Below, one piece after another: positions 8,397 through 18,293 of a stretch of DNA of 64,000 nt. The notes under the pieces were generated by a model that saw nothing but the letters and a program-made list of their open reading frames with translations, searched no databases and was not told where the DNA came from. The position numbers and the translations under genes were made by a program. This stretch comes from Muricauda sp. SCSIO 65647 (GTDB lineage: Bacteria > Bacteroidota > Bacteroidia > Flavobacteriales > Flavobacteriaceae), in NCBI RefSeq assembly GCF_021534965.1, contig NZ_CP091037.1, forward strand, positions 1,218,501-1,282,500. Reading direction: 5' to 3'. Within the stretch, counting starts at the first letter, position 1. Each line of letters opens with the position of its first letter.

Positions 8397-9836
8397 ATGC
8401 TTCGTATTTCATTGCTCTCCCTGATTTTCGTTTTCTTGTTATCCTGTCAAGATGAAAAGAAGTCCTCCCCAAAAAAACAACTGCCCCCCAATATCGTAAT
8501 TATTTTCACCGATGACCAGGGGTATCAAGATGTAGGTGTTTTTGGTTCGCCCAATATCGAGACCCCCAACCTTGACCAAATGGCGGCCGACGGGGTAAAA
8601 CTGACACACTACTACGCGGCCCAAGCTGTTTGTTCCGCTTCAAGGGCGGCACTTTTGACCGGTTGCTATCCTAACCGCATTGGCATACACAATGCCTTGG
8701 GGCCCGACAATACACATGGCATCAATGCATCAGAGACCACTTTGGCAGAAATGCTGAAAGCCAAAGGCTATAAAACGGCCATTTACGGAAAATGGCATCT
8801 CGGCCATCACAAAAAGTTTCTACCGACACGGCATGGTTTTGACGAGTGGTTCGGTATTCCCTATTCTAACGATATGTGGCCCTATCACCCACAGCAAGGA
8901 CCTATTTTCAATTTTCCCGACCTCCATTTATATGAAAATGAGGCGGTCATCGACACCTTGGTCGAACAGTCACAATTGACCACCCAGATCACAGCGCGAA
9001 GCGTTGATTTCATCAACCGAAACAAAGACCAGCCATTTTTTCTATACGTACCCCACCCACAGCCCCATGTACCCTTGTTCGTTTCAGATAAGTTCAAGGG
9101 AAAATCAGAAAGGGGATTGTATGGCGATGTCATCATGGAAATCGATTGGTCGGTCGGTGAGATCATGAAGGCCCTGAACAAAAACGGAATCGAAGAAAAC
9201 ACCATGGTCATTTTCACCTCAGACAATGGCCCTTGGCTATCGTACGGTAACCATGCCGGCAGCGCCCTGCCCCTTCGCGAGGGCAAGGGCACCGCTTGGG
9301 AAGGAGGCCAACGCGAGCCGTTCCTCATCAAATATCCCGATAGTTTGCCCACTGGAAAAACAATCGATGTGCCCATGATGGCCATTGACTTGCTGCCCAC
9401 CATTGCCGAGGTGACAGGTGCCGAGCTGCCCAAAAAAATCATCGATGGAAAAAGCGCTTGGAAACTGTTGAAAGGCGAAAGCGACAAGAGTCCGCAAGAG
9501 GCCTATTTCTTTTACTATCGAGTGAACGAGCTTTTCGGCGTTCGCTACGGCAAGTGGAAGCTTTACTTTCCGCACCGTTACCGCACCATGAATGGGCAAG
9601 AACCCGGCAAAGATGGTCAACCGGGCCATTACCGGCATATTGAACTCGACGAAATTGAGCTCTATGATCTATCTACCGATGTCAGTGAGACCAAGAATGT
9701 AGCAGTCGAAAATCCGGAAGTAGTTGAAAAAATCAGGCTCTTGGCCAATGATATGCGCTCAAGATTGGGAGATTCCCTACTAGAATTGGAGGGTGCGGAG
9801 ACAAGAGAACCTGGCAGATTGGATGAAACCTTTTAG
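8397..9836 (+). CDS. Lipoprotein sulfatase (type I, Cys-type)
   Basis: This 479-residue arylsulfatase-family enzyme probably removes sulfate esters from polysaccharides or related substrates. The start carries a lipoprotein signal (MLRISLLSLIFVFLLSC, lipobox LLSC), so the enzyme should be membrane-anchored, facing the periplasm or cell surface. The metal-binding start of the fold is NIVIIFTDDQGYQD. The active-site motif C79-S-A-S-R83 is the formylglycine site of type I sulfatases and needs a formylglycine-generating or anSME-type enzyme, which is not in this window. The segment TAIYGKWHLGHH supplies further active-site residues. The exact substrate cannot be read from the sequence. The next gene overlaps its 3' end by 14 bases. 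Confidence 0.92.
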   Translation: MLRISLLSLIFVFLLSCQDEKKSSPKKQLPPNIVIIFTDDQGYQDVGVFGSPNIETPNLDQMAADGVKLTHYYAAQAVCSASRAALLTGCYPNRIGIHNALGPDNTHGINASETTLAEMLKAKGYKTAIYGKWHLGHHKKFLPTRHGFDEWFGIPYSNDMWPYHPQQGPIFNFPDLHLYENEAVIDTLVEQSQLTTQITARSVDFINRNKDQPFFLYVPHPQPHVPLFVSDKFKGKSERGLYGDVIMEIDWSVGEIMKALNKNGIEENTMVIFTSDNGPWLSYGNHAGSALPLREGKGTAWEGGQREPFLIKYPDSLPTGKTIDVPMMAIDLLPTIAEVTGAELPKKIIDGKSAWKLLKGESDKSPQEAYFFYYRVNELFGVRYGKWKLYFPHRYRTMNGQEPGKDGQPGHYRHIELDEIELYDLSTDVSETKNVAVENPEVVEKIRLLANDMRSRLGDSLLELEGAETREPGRLDETF

Positions 9837-10533
9837 GTTTAAGGAGTTTACGGTTCACCAAGACCGTTGTGCCATGAAAGTGGGCACCGATGGTGTGCTT
9901 TTGGGCGCTTGGACGAGCCTTGAAAACGAACCTGACACTATTTTGGATGTGGGCACGGGCACCGGACTCATTGCCCTACAGCTAGCCCAGCGCAGCTCGG
10001 CAAAGACCATTGACGCAGTTGAACTCGACGAACTTGCTTTTGAGCAGTGTGTCGAGAATTTCGAATCTTCGCCCTGGGCAGACCGATTGTTCTGCTACCA
10101 TGCAAGTTTTAAGGAATTTGTGGAAGAAATGGATGAAGCGTATGATCTGATAGTTTCCAATCCCCCATTTTATTCTGAAGAGGTATCGAGTAGAAGCAAA
10201 TCACGTGACAGTGCCCGGCAAAATCGATCACTGCCATTCAATGACCTGATTCATGGGGTATCGAAACTACTTTCGCCCACTGGAAGTTTTGCGACCATCG
10301 TTCCCCATAAAGAAGAAACCCGATTGATCGGATTGGCAGTTGAAAACCATCTTTTTGTGCATAGCATAACCAGGGTGAAAGCCACTGCGAATACCGAAGT
10401 AAAACGCAGCTTGCTACAGTTTTCACGTGTCGAGGCCAAAACTATGATCGATGAATTGACCCTAGAAACCGATAGCCATCGCTATACCGAGGAATACATC
10501 TCGCTAACCAAAGACTTTTATTTAAAAATGTAA
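9823..10533 (+). CDS. trmN6: tRNA1(Val) (adenine-37-N6)-methyltransferase-like
   Basis: This 236-residue SAM-dependent methyltransferase resembles YfiC/TrmN6, which methylates A37 of a tRNA-Val. The N-terminus MKPFRFKEFTVHQDRCAMKV is the family signature. The SAM site is LDVGTGTGLIALQLA and the catalytic motif is NPPF in DLIVSNPPFYSEE, as expected for N6-adenine methylation. I chose the ATG at 9823, which overlaps the sulfatase end by 14 bases; an upstream ATG at 9793 would add ten residues unlike the family. Overlap suggests translational coupling, although the two functions are not obviously linked. Confidence 0.88.
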   Translation: MKPFRFKEFTVHQDRCAMKVGTDGVLLGAWTSLENEPDTILDVGTGTGLIALQLAQRSSAKTIDAVELDELAFEQCVENFESSPWADRLFCYHASFKEFVEEMDEAYDLIVSNPPFYSEEVSSRSKSRDSARQNRSLPFNDLIHGVSKLLSPTGSFATIVPHKEETRLIGLAVENHLFVHSITRVKATANTEVKRSLLQFSRVEAKTMIDELTLETDSHRYTEEYISLTKDFYLKM

Positions 10534-10664
10534 CATTTCGTTCGAAAAGTGTTGTATTTGATTCCTACCTTTGAACTGAGAATCCACTTGTGGATCAAAA
10601 GATTTCCGTTTTGCCTTCGACCATGACCAAGGTGACCTACGGGAATGATAAATAAAACTATTTT

Positions 10665-11843
10665 ATGAAGCCTGATCTGTTCGAAGCCCCCGATTACTAT
10701 ACCCTAGATGACTTACTGTCTGATGAGCACAAACTGGTTCGTGATGCGGCCCGTCAATGGGTAAAACGCGATATTTCGCCCATCATCGAAGAATACGCCC
10801 AGAAAGCGGAATTTCCAAAACAGATCATTGAGGGGCTGGCCGAGATAGGGGCTTTTGGCCCTTACATTCCGGTAGAATATGGCGGTGCAGGGCTTGACCA
10901 GATAAGTTATGGGCTCATCATGCAAGAAATCGAGCGGGGCGATAGTGGTGTTCGATCGACCGCTTCGGTACAGTCGTCATTGGTGATGTACCCCATCTTT
11001 GCCTACGGCACGGAAGAACAACGAAAAAAATACCTGCCTAAATTGGCCACGGGCGAGTGGATGGGTTGCTTCGGATTGACAGAACCCAACCATGGCTCCA
11101 ATCCGGGTGGTATGGAGACCAAGTTTAAGGATATGGGCGACCATTATCTTTTGAACGGGGCCAAATTATGGATCTCAAACTCTCCCTTTGCCGATGTGGC
11201 CATCGTTTGGGCAAAAAATGAAGAAGGCCGTATTCATGGCTTGATCGTAGAACGTGGGATGGAAGGTTTTTCAACCCCTGAGACCCATAACAAATGGTCG
11301 CTTCGCGCTTCTGCGACCGGTGAGCTCATTTTTGATAACGTCAAAGTGCCCAAAGAAAACCTTTTGCCGGGCAAAAGTGGACTGGGCGCCCCCTTGGGCT
11401 GTCTTGATTCTGCCCGCTACGGCATCGCATGGGGTGCCATTGGTGCGGCCATGGACTGCTATGATACCGCCTTGCGCTATGCCAAAGAACGCACCCAATT
11501 TGGCAAACCCATCGCCGCTTTTCAGCTACAGCAAAAAAAGTTGGCCGAAATGATCACTGAAATCACCAAGGCACAGCTATTGGCCCTTCGATTGGGGCAA
11601 CTGAAAAATGAGGGACGGGCCACCACGGCCCAAATTTCAATGGCCAAGCGTAACAATGTCGATATGGCACTCAAGATCGCCCGTGAAGCCCGACAAGTCT
11701 TGGGAGGTATGGGCATTACCGGTGAGTATAGTATCATGCGCCATATGATGAACTTAGAGAGTGTGATCACCTACGAGGGCACCCATGACATCCACCTGCT
11801 GATCACGGGTGCAGATATTACGGGGATTCCGGCATTTAAATAG
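10665..11843 (+). CDS. Acyl-CoA dehydrogenase, glutaryl-CoA dehydrogenase type
   Basis: This 392-residue FAD enzyme oxidises an acyl-CoA, by family resemblance glutaryl-CoA (oxidative decarboxylation to crotonyl-CoA in lysine and tryptophan breakdown). The three-domain acyl-CoA dehydrogenase fold is visible: an N-terminal helical domain, a middle beta domain with GCFGLTEPNHGSNPGGMET, and a C-terminal helical domain with YAKERTQFGKPIAAFQLQQ. The catalytic base is E371 in TYEGTHDIH, the position used in glutaryl-CoA and related dehydrogenases. Its 3' end overlaps the convergent molybdoprotein gene by 8 bases. Substrate is inferred, not proven. Confidence 0.9.
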   Translation: MKPDLFEAPDYYTLDDLLSDEHKLVRDAARQWVKRDISPIIEEYAQKAEFPKQIIEGLAEIGAFGPYIPVEYGGAGLDQISYGLIMQEIERGDSGVRSTASVQSSLVMYPIFAYGTEEQRKKYLPKLATGEWMGCFGLTEPNHGSNPGGMETKFKDMGDHYLLNGAKLWISNSPFADVAIVWAKNEEGRIHGLIVERGMEGFSTPETHNKWSLRASATGELIFDNVKVPKENLLPGKSGLGAPLGCLDSARYGIAWGAIGAAMDCYDTALRYAKERTQFGKPIAAFQLQQKKLAEMITEITKAQLLALRLGQLKNEGRATTAQISMAKRNNVDMALKIAREARQVLGGMGITGEYSIMRHMMNLESVITYEGTHDIHLLITGADITGIPAFK

Positions 11844-14151
11844 TTTCACCGACCTTTTCAATTGTCACCTTAATGGATTTACTGATGGGCGTACGGCTCC
11901 CCTCGGCAAATTCATCGATGGGCACCAACAGGTTGGTCTCTGGGAAATAGGCAGCGCAATTGCCCTCGGGTATATTATAGGGAATGGCCAGAAACTGTTC
12001 GGCCCTGCGTTCGACCCCATCGTAATTGCTGACCAAATTCAATGCTTGTAATGGTTCGATGCCTCGCTTTTGCATGTCAGTGGGATTCAAAAAAATCACC
12101 CGCCGCTCATTATAGATCCCCCGATAGCGATCGTGCAATCCGTAAATGGTGGTATTGAACTGATCGTGTGAACGAATGGTCATCAGCAAGAGTTCATCGT
12201 CTTTCAATTGAACTCCCGATAACTTATTTACGGTAAGCTGGGCCTTACCATTGGGCAATTTGCTAAAATCACGTTCACGAACATTGTTGGGTAGGTAGTA
12301 CCCGTGACCTTTTGAACGTGTGCTCGTATCGTTAAACCCCTTGACGGTTTTGTCGATCAATTCTCTGATGGCTTCATAATCATGGGCAAGTATCGCCCAA
12401 GGCATGGTATGCTTTCCGCCGAAATAAGCATCCGCCAGCATCCCGATAATCTCGGGTTCACTTTTTATATGTTCTGATGCGGGTTTTAGCAGACCTTTGC
12501 TCTGCCGCACCTTGCCCGTACTGCTCTCCATGGTCATAAATTGCAATTTCCCCTTTTTTACATCTTTTTCTGAACGGCCATAGGTGGGCAACATCAAAGC
12601 CGTTTCTCCAGTGACCAAATGGCTTCGGTTCAGTTTGGTGCTTATTTGAACGGTGAGCTTGCAGTTCTGGATCGCCCGTGCCGTATAGGCCGTGTCAGAG
12701 GCAGCCATTACAAAGTTTCCTCCCAAGCAAATAAAAACCTTGCCACTGCCCTCATGCATGGCTTTGATGGCCCCAACAGTATCATGGCCCGCTTTCTGTG
12801 GAGGGTCAAACCCCAAGTGCTCCGAAATTTTTTGGTTGAGCTCTTTGCTCACATAATGCATGATACCAACACTTCGGTCGCCCTGCACGTTGCTGTGCCC
12901 CCGAACGGGACAGGTACCCGCAAAGGGTTTGCCCAGCGCTCCTTTGAGCAATAAGATGTTGACGTATTCTTGAATGGTTTCGACCGCATTCTTGTGCTGG
13001 GTGATGCCCATGGCCCAACAGATGATAATGTTCGACTTGCAGGCTAACAAGGCCACGGTCTCCTCAATCAACTTTAGCGGAACACCGGTTCGCTCTAAAA
13101 GTTCGGCTTCTTCAAATGTTGTCAAATCGGTAAGCAAGGCTTCATACCCATCTACATATTTTTGAATGAAACCATGGTCAAATACCCCACCCTCTCTGGC
13201 ATCTAACGCGGCCAACTTTTTTAAGATCAATTTGGCCAGGGCAATATCTTCATTGATTTTCACCTGCAAATGAATATCGGCAATGGCGGTGCCACTGCCC
13301 AATAGGCCACTCACTTTTTGGGGGTTCTTGAACCGCACCATGGCCGTCTCTGCCAAGGGGTTGATACTAATTACCTTACCCCCGTTTTTCTTGCATTTTT
13401 CCAAGGCCGAGAGCATGCGGGGGTGGTTGGTGCCCGGATTTTGCCCAACGACCAAGACCACATCGGCCCCATGCAGGTCGTCTACTTTTACCGAGCCTTT
13501 TCCGATGCCCAAGGTTTTTGATAAGGCCAGGCCCGATGATTCGTGGCACATATTGGAGCAATCGGGCATATTGTTGGTACCATAAGCACGGGCGAACATA
13601 CCGTACAAAAAGGCCGCTTCGTTACTGGATCTGCCCGAGGTGTAAAAAATGGCTTCATCAGCATGCTTTAGACCTTTCAATTCTTTGGCTATAAGTTGAT
13701 AAGCATCTTCCCATGCAATGGGTTCATAATACACGCTGCCCGGGCGTAATACCAAGGGCGCTACCAAACGCCCAAATTTGTTGAGTTCGTAGTCACTTAA
13801 TCGAGATAGTTCTTCAACGGAATGTCTTGCAAAAAAATCGGCACCTATCTTTTCGGTCGTTGCCTCATCGGCCAGGGCCTTGGCCCCATTCTCACAATAC
13901 TCGGCAATCTTGGACGGATTTTCTGGTACGGGCCAGGCACAACTGGGGCAACGAAAACCATCTTCTTGGTTCATGTCCAACAAGGCTTTCATCGAACGCA
14001 CAATGCCCATTTCCTTGGTACCATGTCGCAGGGCTTCTTTGACACCCGACAATCCGGCGGAGGTCTCCATGGGCTCTTTTAGCTGTAGGCCCGTGAACTT
14101 GATATCGCCCGTCAAAGAGATATTTCGTTGGAGTCTTGCGTTGCTAGGCAT
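11836..14151 (-). CDS. FdhF/YdeP-family molybdopterin oxidoreductase
   Basis: This 771-residue protein is a formate dehydrogenase-like alpha subunit of the YdeP type. The N-terminus has a CxxC pair (C68-P-S-C71 in FRCPSCAWPVP) instead of a full four-cysteine cluster motif. The molybdopterin-binding core follows (FYTSGRSSNEAAFLYGMFARA, NNMPDCSNMCHESS, GQNPGTNHPRM), and then the C-terminal cap domain (RSHDQFNTTIYGLHDRYRG). YdeP relatives are linked to acid resistance or formate metabolism in other bacteria, but the reaction is not established. No signal peptide is seen, so it is cytoplasmic. The upstream small gene at 14264-14623 is on the same strand 112 bases away and probably accompanies it. 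Confidence 0.88.
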   Translation of the reverse strand: MPSNARLQRNISLTGDIKFTGLQLKEPMETSAGLSGVKEALRHGTKEMGIVRSMKALLDMNQEDGFRCPSCAWPVPENPSKIAEYCENGAKALADEATTEKIGADFFARHSVEELSRLSDYELNKFGRLVAPLVLRPGSVYYEPIAWEDAYQLIAKELKGLKHADEAIFYTSGRSSNEAAFLYGMFARAYGTNNMPDCSNMCHESSGLALSKTLGIGKGSVKVDDLHGADVVLVVGQNPGTNHPRMLSALEKCKKNGGKVISINPLAETAMVRFKNPQKVSGLLGSGTAIADIHLQVKINEDIALAKLILKKLAALDAREGGVFDHGFIQKYVDGYEALLTDLTTFEEAELLERTGVPLKLIEETVALLACKSNIIICWAMGITQHKNAVETIQEYVNILLLKGALGKPFAGTCPVRGHSNVQGDRSVGIMHYVSKELNQKISEHLGFDPPQKAGHDTVGAIKAMHEGSGKVFICLGGNFVMAASDTAYTARAIQNCKLTVQISTKLNRSHLVTGETALMLPTYGRSEKDVKKGKLQFMTMESSTGKVRQSKGLLKPASEHIKSEPEIIGMLADAYFGGKHTMPWAILAHDYEAIRELIDKTVKGFNDTSTRSKGHGYYLPNNVRERDFSKLPNGKAQLTVNKLSGVQLKDDELLLMTIRSHDQFNTTIYGLHDRYRGIYNERRVIFLNPTDMQKRGIEPLQALNLVSNYDGVERRAEQFLAIPYNIPEGNCAAYFPETNLLVPIDEFAEGSRTPISKSIKVTIEKVGETI

Positions 14152-14263
14152 GTTTGGCTTCTGTTTTTTTCAGAAAGTTATTTGTTATTGGTTAAAAGTT
14201 AACTAGGCAATTTCTTGTTTTATAAAAACTTATGGATTTCCAATCCACTATATGTTTTTTTCT

Positions 14264-14623
14264 TCATGTTTTGTCCATCAACTTCGGATTGGGATAATTG
14301 TCTGATTGGTCTTCCATGGTATTGTCTAAACAAGTGAAGTCTTTTTCCAACAATAAATACAGTTCATTTTGATAATGCTCAAAACCGACCCTGTCATTTT
14401 CAAACCAATCTTGGCCCAAGGCCTTCGGAAGAAAAAGGGTAATGTTTCCATTTTTGAATTCAGCCTGCATTTGGGTTGTTTCAACATCCATACGAACAGC
14501 ATATTCAAAAGTGGCATTCCCAAAATGGGTCTGTGCTATGACATGCCCCTGTTCACAAAGCTGTTTGACTTCGGTTTGGGTCAAACGAAAACGAACGGAA
14601 TTGCCCTTGATTCTAATTTTCAT
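14264..14623 (-). CDS. Small conserved protein upstream of the molybdoprotein (DUF7009-like)
   Basis: This 119-residue protein starts MKIRIKGNSVRFRLTQTEV and has alternating beta strands (TTQMQAEFKNGNITLFLPK), with no signal peptide and no membrane segment. I recognise the pattern as a small Bacteroidota family that often accompanies FdhF/YdeP-type genes; from memory it carries the name DUF7009, which I cannot verify. A cysteine- and aspartate-bearing C-terminus (DFTCLDN) is present. A role in assembly or regulation of the downstream oxidoreductase is a guess from position only. Confidence 0.6.
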   Translation of the reverse strand: MKIRIKGNSVRFRLTQTEVKQLCEQGHVIAQTHFGNATFEYAVRMDVETTQMQAEFKNGNITLFLPKALGQDWFENDRVGFEHYQNELYLLLEKDFTCLDNTMEDQSDNYPNPKLMDKT

Positions 14624-14725
14624 CTGTATAAAATTTTTAAGTTGTTGAATGCTAATGTCTTAGAAATTTTATTCGTTTTGGTGGGTTAATTTCTCAATGA
14701 AAAAAACTATGCTCATTTCATGTGT

Positions 14726-14995
14726 TCAAAAATTCTGTCTTTGGTTTAAAATACGATAAATAACCGCTTCTTTCTTATCTACCTTATAATGAATGGAGTA
14801 ATTGAACTGTTCAAAATTTAAAATACGAATACCTCTATACTTCACTTGAAATGAATGGGGCGTTGTCTTTAAAAATTGAAGCTGTCGCGCAAAGTCGTTT
14901 AAAAACGCTCTCGACAAGCCCTTTGAAGCAAAATAGCATTCAGCGACATGAAGTTCAACAGCAGCTTCCTTGAGCATTTGGACTTTAAAGCCCAT
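14726..14995 (-). CDS. RelE/ParE-type toxin
   Basis: This 89-residue protein has the order of elements of RelE/ParE toxins. An N-terminal helix (EAAVELHVAECYFASKGLSR, then FLNDFARQLQFLKTTP) is followed by beta strands (KYRGIRILNFEQFNYSIHYKVDKKEAVIYRILN). The pattern of an aromatic-rich strand followed by a short C-terminal strand fits members that act on ribosome-bound mRNA or on gyrase; which target applies cannot be told. The gene overlaps the antitoxin gene by 11 bases, the normal antitoxin-first arrangement. Confidence 0.82.
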   Translation of the reverse strand: MGFKVQMLKEAAVELHVAECYFASKGLSRAFLNDFARQLQFLKTTPHSFQVKYRGIRILNFEQFNYSIHYKVDKKEAVIYRILNQRQNF

Positions 14996-15230
14996 ACTTT
15001 TTCTCTATCTCTTCAATAGGAATGTATTCTGCTTTTCCGTCTGCCACGCGTGCCAGCATTTCATCCATCATTGCTTTGTATTCCGCAGAGGGAGATTCCA
15101 ATTTTTTGGCCGTTTCCTCTAGCGTATGTTCCAGATAACTTTTTAAGGAACGTTTTTGTTTTTTGGCTTCAGCCTCTAGAATTTGTAGGCTTTCAGCATC
15201 CATATCGATTAATTTTCTAATCTTTTTCAA
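14985..15230 (-). CDS. Antitoxin of the RelE/ParE pair, ribbon-helix-helix-like
   Basis: The protein contains a short beta strand and two helices (KKIRKLIDMDAESLQILEAE, then KRSLKSYLEHTLEETAKKL), followed by an extended C-terminus ending EYIPIEEIEKKYGL that would wrap the toxin. The strand is complete only if translation starts at the TTG at 15230 (81 residues). The first ATG at 15203 would remove the strand and leave 72 residues. A start at an upstream ATG (15278) would overlap the end of the second dnaE gene and adds a non-family segment. I prefer TTG because the strand contacts DNA in this fold, but this is inference. Confidence 0.72.
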   Translation of the reverse strand: MKKIRKLIDMDAESLQILEAEAKKQKRSLKSYLEHTLEETAKKLESPSAEYKAMMDEMLARVADGKAEYIPIEEIEKKYGL

Positions 15231-15261
15231 AATATATACTTTATATATATAAAAATACGGA

Positions 15262-18200
15262 TTATTTCGATTGCGCATTAAATTTTGACAGTTTTCTACT
15301 TGTTTTCATATCTGCGTATCGGGGGTCTTCAATATAATCTTCTTTTCGCATCTTGATCACTTCGATACTGAGAAAGCCAAATTCACTGACCACTTTGCCA
15401 TAAAAACGATAAATTCCCTTGCCCCGAAAACGATATTTTGCCGCCACGGGCGGAAAGAGCACCGTATCGAACACTTCGCCGTATTGGTCTAATAGGGTGG
15501 CAAAGTGCATACCATCGCCTTTGTGGGTAGTCGTATTTTTAACAGTGATCAGGTAGCCGTAAATATCGATGCGTTTATTCTGATACCGTTCCAAATCTCG
15601 CTGTCCGTTCTTGCTTTTTGGGGCCTCTTGCAAGAGTTCAAAATGATTGAAAAGGGGGAAGCCCAAAAGTTCCCATTGCTCAAAAGCATTTTCAAGATAG
15701 GTCGTATTCAATTTTGGAATGTTGAACTTGCTCCGCTTCGGTGGAAATAGTTTTGGATGGTCAATGCGCTTGGTCTTCGAAATCATCAAATGGGCTTTCC
15801 ATAAAAGCTCATGCCTGTTGGTGCCCGTGAACCGAAAGGCATCGATGCGGATCAAGATGCTTATCTGCTCTATTGAAATGATCACACGGTCGACAAAGTT
15901 CTCCAATGACGTAAACTTTCCGTTGGCCCCGCGCTCTTTGACTATGCGTTGCATGACACGGTCTTCCAACTCGCGCAAATACATCATTCCCAAGTAAATA
16001 TGCGTCCCATAGATAACATTGGCGATGTGGCTCTGGTTGATGCAAGGCGGATGGATGGTCGCCCCCAGCATTTGCGCATCGTGCACATAAAATTCAGGGC
16101 GGTAAAATCCACCGCCATTGTTGAGCACGGCCACCATATACTCCAACGGAAAATAGGCACGCAAAAATAGGCTTTGATAGCTTTCAACCGCATAGGAAGC
16201 CGAATGCCCTTTGGCAAAGGCATAGCCCGCAAAGCTGGCCACCTGCTCCCAGACTTCATCAACCGTTTTTCTTGGAATTCCCTTTTTGAGGCAATTGCTT
16301 CTGAATTTGTCCTTGACCTTTTCAAACTCTTCCCGCGATCGAAACTTGCCGCTCATTCCGCGGCGCAGTACATCGGCTTCGCCCAAATCCAAGTCTGCAA
16401 AATAATGCGCCACTTTGATCACATCTTCCTGATACACCATGACCCCATAGGTCTCTGGCATAATGTCGAGCATTACGGAGTGTGCTCTCTCTTCTGTTCT
16501 ACCTGGATTACGGTGCCTTAAGATATACTCCCGCATCATACCGCTTTTAGACACTCCCGGACGGATGATCGAGCTGGCCGCAACCAGCCCCAAATAATTG
16601 TCCACCTCCAACTTTTTGAGCAGCATGCGCATGGCGGGCGACTCTACATAAAAACAACCCATGCACTGGGCGGTCTTTATCAGGTTATTGATCGTGGGAT
16701 CTTTATAGAATGCTGAAACATCGTGAATGTCGAAAGTTGCCTTTTCTGGTTGGTTCTGCGCTACAATAGCTATGGTATCTTTTATTTTTCCCAATCCACG
16801 TTGGGCCAAAATATCAAACTTAAAAAGGCCCACATCTTCGGCAATGACCATATCAAAATGCACGGTGGCAAAGCCCTTGGGGGGCATAAAAGTCGCCGAA
16901 AAATGCTGCAAGGGATTCTCGCTGATGAGGATTCCACTGGCATGCACGCTGACATAATTGGGCATACCCTCAATTAACTTTCCGTACTCCAGCACCAAGA
17001 TCGCAAGGCTATCCAATCTTGATGTGACATAGTTGCCCGTACTCAATGCATCAATTTCATCTTTGGGCAATCCGAAGACTTTTCCCAGTTCACGAATCAC
17101 GGCCTTTCTTTTGAAGGTCACATAGGTGCCCACAAGGGCCACATTTTCAAAACGATCAAAAATGTATTGGGTCATGGCTTCACGATCGCGCCATGAAAAG
17201 TCGATATCAAAATCGGGCGGATTGGCCCGGTATAAGTTGATGAACCGTTCAAAATAAAGGTCAAGGTCGATGGGGTCTACATCGGTGATGTACAAAAGGT
17301 AAGCGACAATGCTATTGGCCCCACTGCCACGGCCCACATAGTAAAACCCACGTTTTTTTGCTTCGGAAACAATGTCCCAATTGATCAAGAAATAGGAGAC
17401 AAAGCCCATTTTTTTGATGAGATCCAACTCTTTTGACAACCGCTTTTTTACCTCTTTGGAAGCCTTTTTGTATCGCCTTGGCAACCCCTCATGGCACAGT
17501 TTTTCGAGAAGCGCTTCATCTTCTTTTTTGCTGCCCGTGTAATAGTCTAGGTTTTGGGGTTTTCGCTTTTTTGAAAAATCAAACTGAATGGAACACTGGT
17601 TCAACAATCGCGCTGTGTTTTCTAAAATGTGGGGGTGTTCAGCAAAAGCTTTGGCAAGGTATTCGACAGAATACATTCTTTCCCCCTCATTGGCCACTTC
17701 TGTTTCATCAAGCTTGCTGAGCAACACATTGTTATCGATGGCCCGCAACAGGCGATGCGCATTAAAATCGCGCTTGTTTCTAAAGGTCACGGGTTGCTGC
17801 ACCACCAGTCTATCGGTATAATTCTTTACTCGTGAAAAGGGGAGCCGCCGTAAATCCTTGAAGGAAATACCGATGAATTCATGGTCTGAAAATTCATGCT
17901 TTTCGGTCAACAGTACTTTCTCAAAAGGATAGACCACAAACGCATTTTTAAAATTGGGGGCCTGTTGGGGAACCTCCAAATCATTATGAAGGCAATCAGA
18001 TAAAAAGGCATTGAGTTCTTGATACCCCGCATTGTTTTTGGCAATGCCCACAAAACAGGGGTCGGCCCCATTTCTAAAGTCAATGCCCAAAATAGGTCTT
18101 ATGCCATATTTGGGAGCTTCCCGCACAAAATTGAGACAGGCCGAAGTGTTGTTGATATCGGTCAGTACGAGTTGCCCAAGATGGTTTTCTTGTGCCAAAC

Positions 18201-18267
18201 GCAAGAGTTCCTTTTCAGAAAAAGTTCCGAAGCGCAGGCTGTAATATGTGTGGCAATTGAGATACAT
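15262..18267 (-). CDS. dnaE2: Second DNA polymerase III alpha subunit (DnaE2-like, mutagenesis cassette)
   Basis: This 1001-residue family C polymerase is much shorter than the 1461-residue DnaE at 2463-6848 and lacks the exonuclease. The PHP domain starts MYLNCHTYYSLRFG, where the usual HxH metal motif reads NCH, so the PHP metal site is probably degenerate. The polymerase aspartates are present in PPDFDIDF (D352, D354, D356). It lies downstream of a Y-family polymerase gene, the arrangement of error-prone translesion cassettes induced by DNA damage. An IVP-like gene and tandem repeats separate the two. The C-terminus carries an OB-fold-like segment (RIDIYGYLITVKNTTTHKGD). Role in mutagenesis is inferred from context. 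Confidence 0.9.
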   Translation of the reverse strand: MYLNCHTYYSLRFGTFSEKELLRLAQENHLGQLVLTDINNTSACLNFVREAPKYGIRPILGIDFRNGADPCFVGIAKNNAGYQELNAFLSDCLHNDLEVPQQAPNFKNAFVVYPFEKVLLTEKHEFSDHEFIGISFKDLRRLPFSRVKNYTDRLVVQQPVTFRNKRDFNAHRLLRAIDNNVLLSKLDETEVANEGERMYSVEYLAKAFAEHPHILENTARLLNQCSIQFDFSKKRKPQNLDYYTGSKKEDEALLEKLCHEGLPRRYKKASKEVKKRLSKELDLIKKMGFVSYFLINWDIVSEAKKRGFYYVGRGSGANSIVAYLLYITDVDPIDLDLYFERFINLYRANPPDFDIDFSWRDREAMTQYIFDRFENVALVGTYVTFKRKAVIRELGKVFGLPKDEIDALSTGNYVTSRLDSLAILVLEYGKLIEGMPNYVSVHASGILISENPLQHFSATFMPPKGFATVHFDMVIAEDVGLFKFDILAQRGLGKIKDTIAIVAQNQPEKATFDIHDVSAFYKDPTINNLIKTAQCMGCFYVESPAMRMLLKKLEVDNYLGLVAASSIIRPGVSKSGMMREYILRHRNPGRTEERAHSVMLDIMPETYGVMVYQEDVIKVAHYFADLDLGEADVLRRGMSGKFRSREEFEKVKDKFRSNCLKKGIPRKTVDEVWEQVASFAGYAFAKGHSASYAVESYQSLFLRAYFPLEYMVAVLNNGGGFYRPEFYVHDAQMLGATIHPPCINQSHIANVIYGTHIYLGMMYLRELEDRVMQRIVKERGANGKFTSLENFVDRVIISIEQISILIRIDAFRFTGTNRHELLWKAHLMISKTKRIDHPKLFPPKRSKFNIPKLNTTYLENAFEQWELLGFPLFNHFELLQEAPKSKNGQRDLERYQNKRIDIYGYLITVKNTTTHKGDGMHFATLLDQYGEVFDTVLFPPVAAKYRFRGKGIYRFYGKVVSEFGFLSIEVIKMRKEDYIEDPRYADMKTSRKLSKFNAQSK

Positions 18268-18293
18268 GAGGTGAAATCATAAATGATAAATCA

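Noticed and set aside
8885-9638. Minus-strand frames opposite the sulfatase
   Set aside because: Antisense to a clear sulfatase with an intact active site; no protein features.
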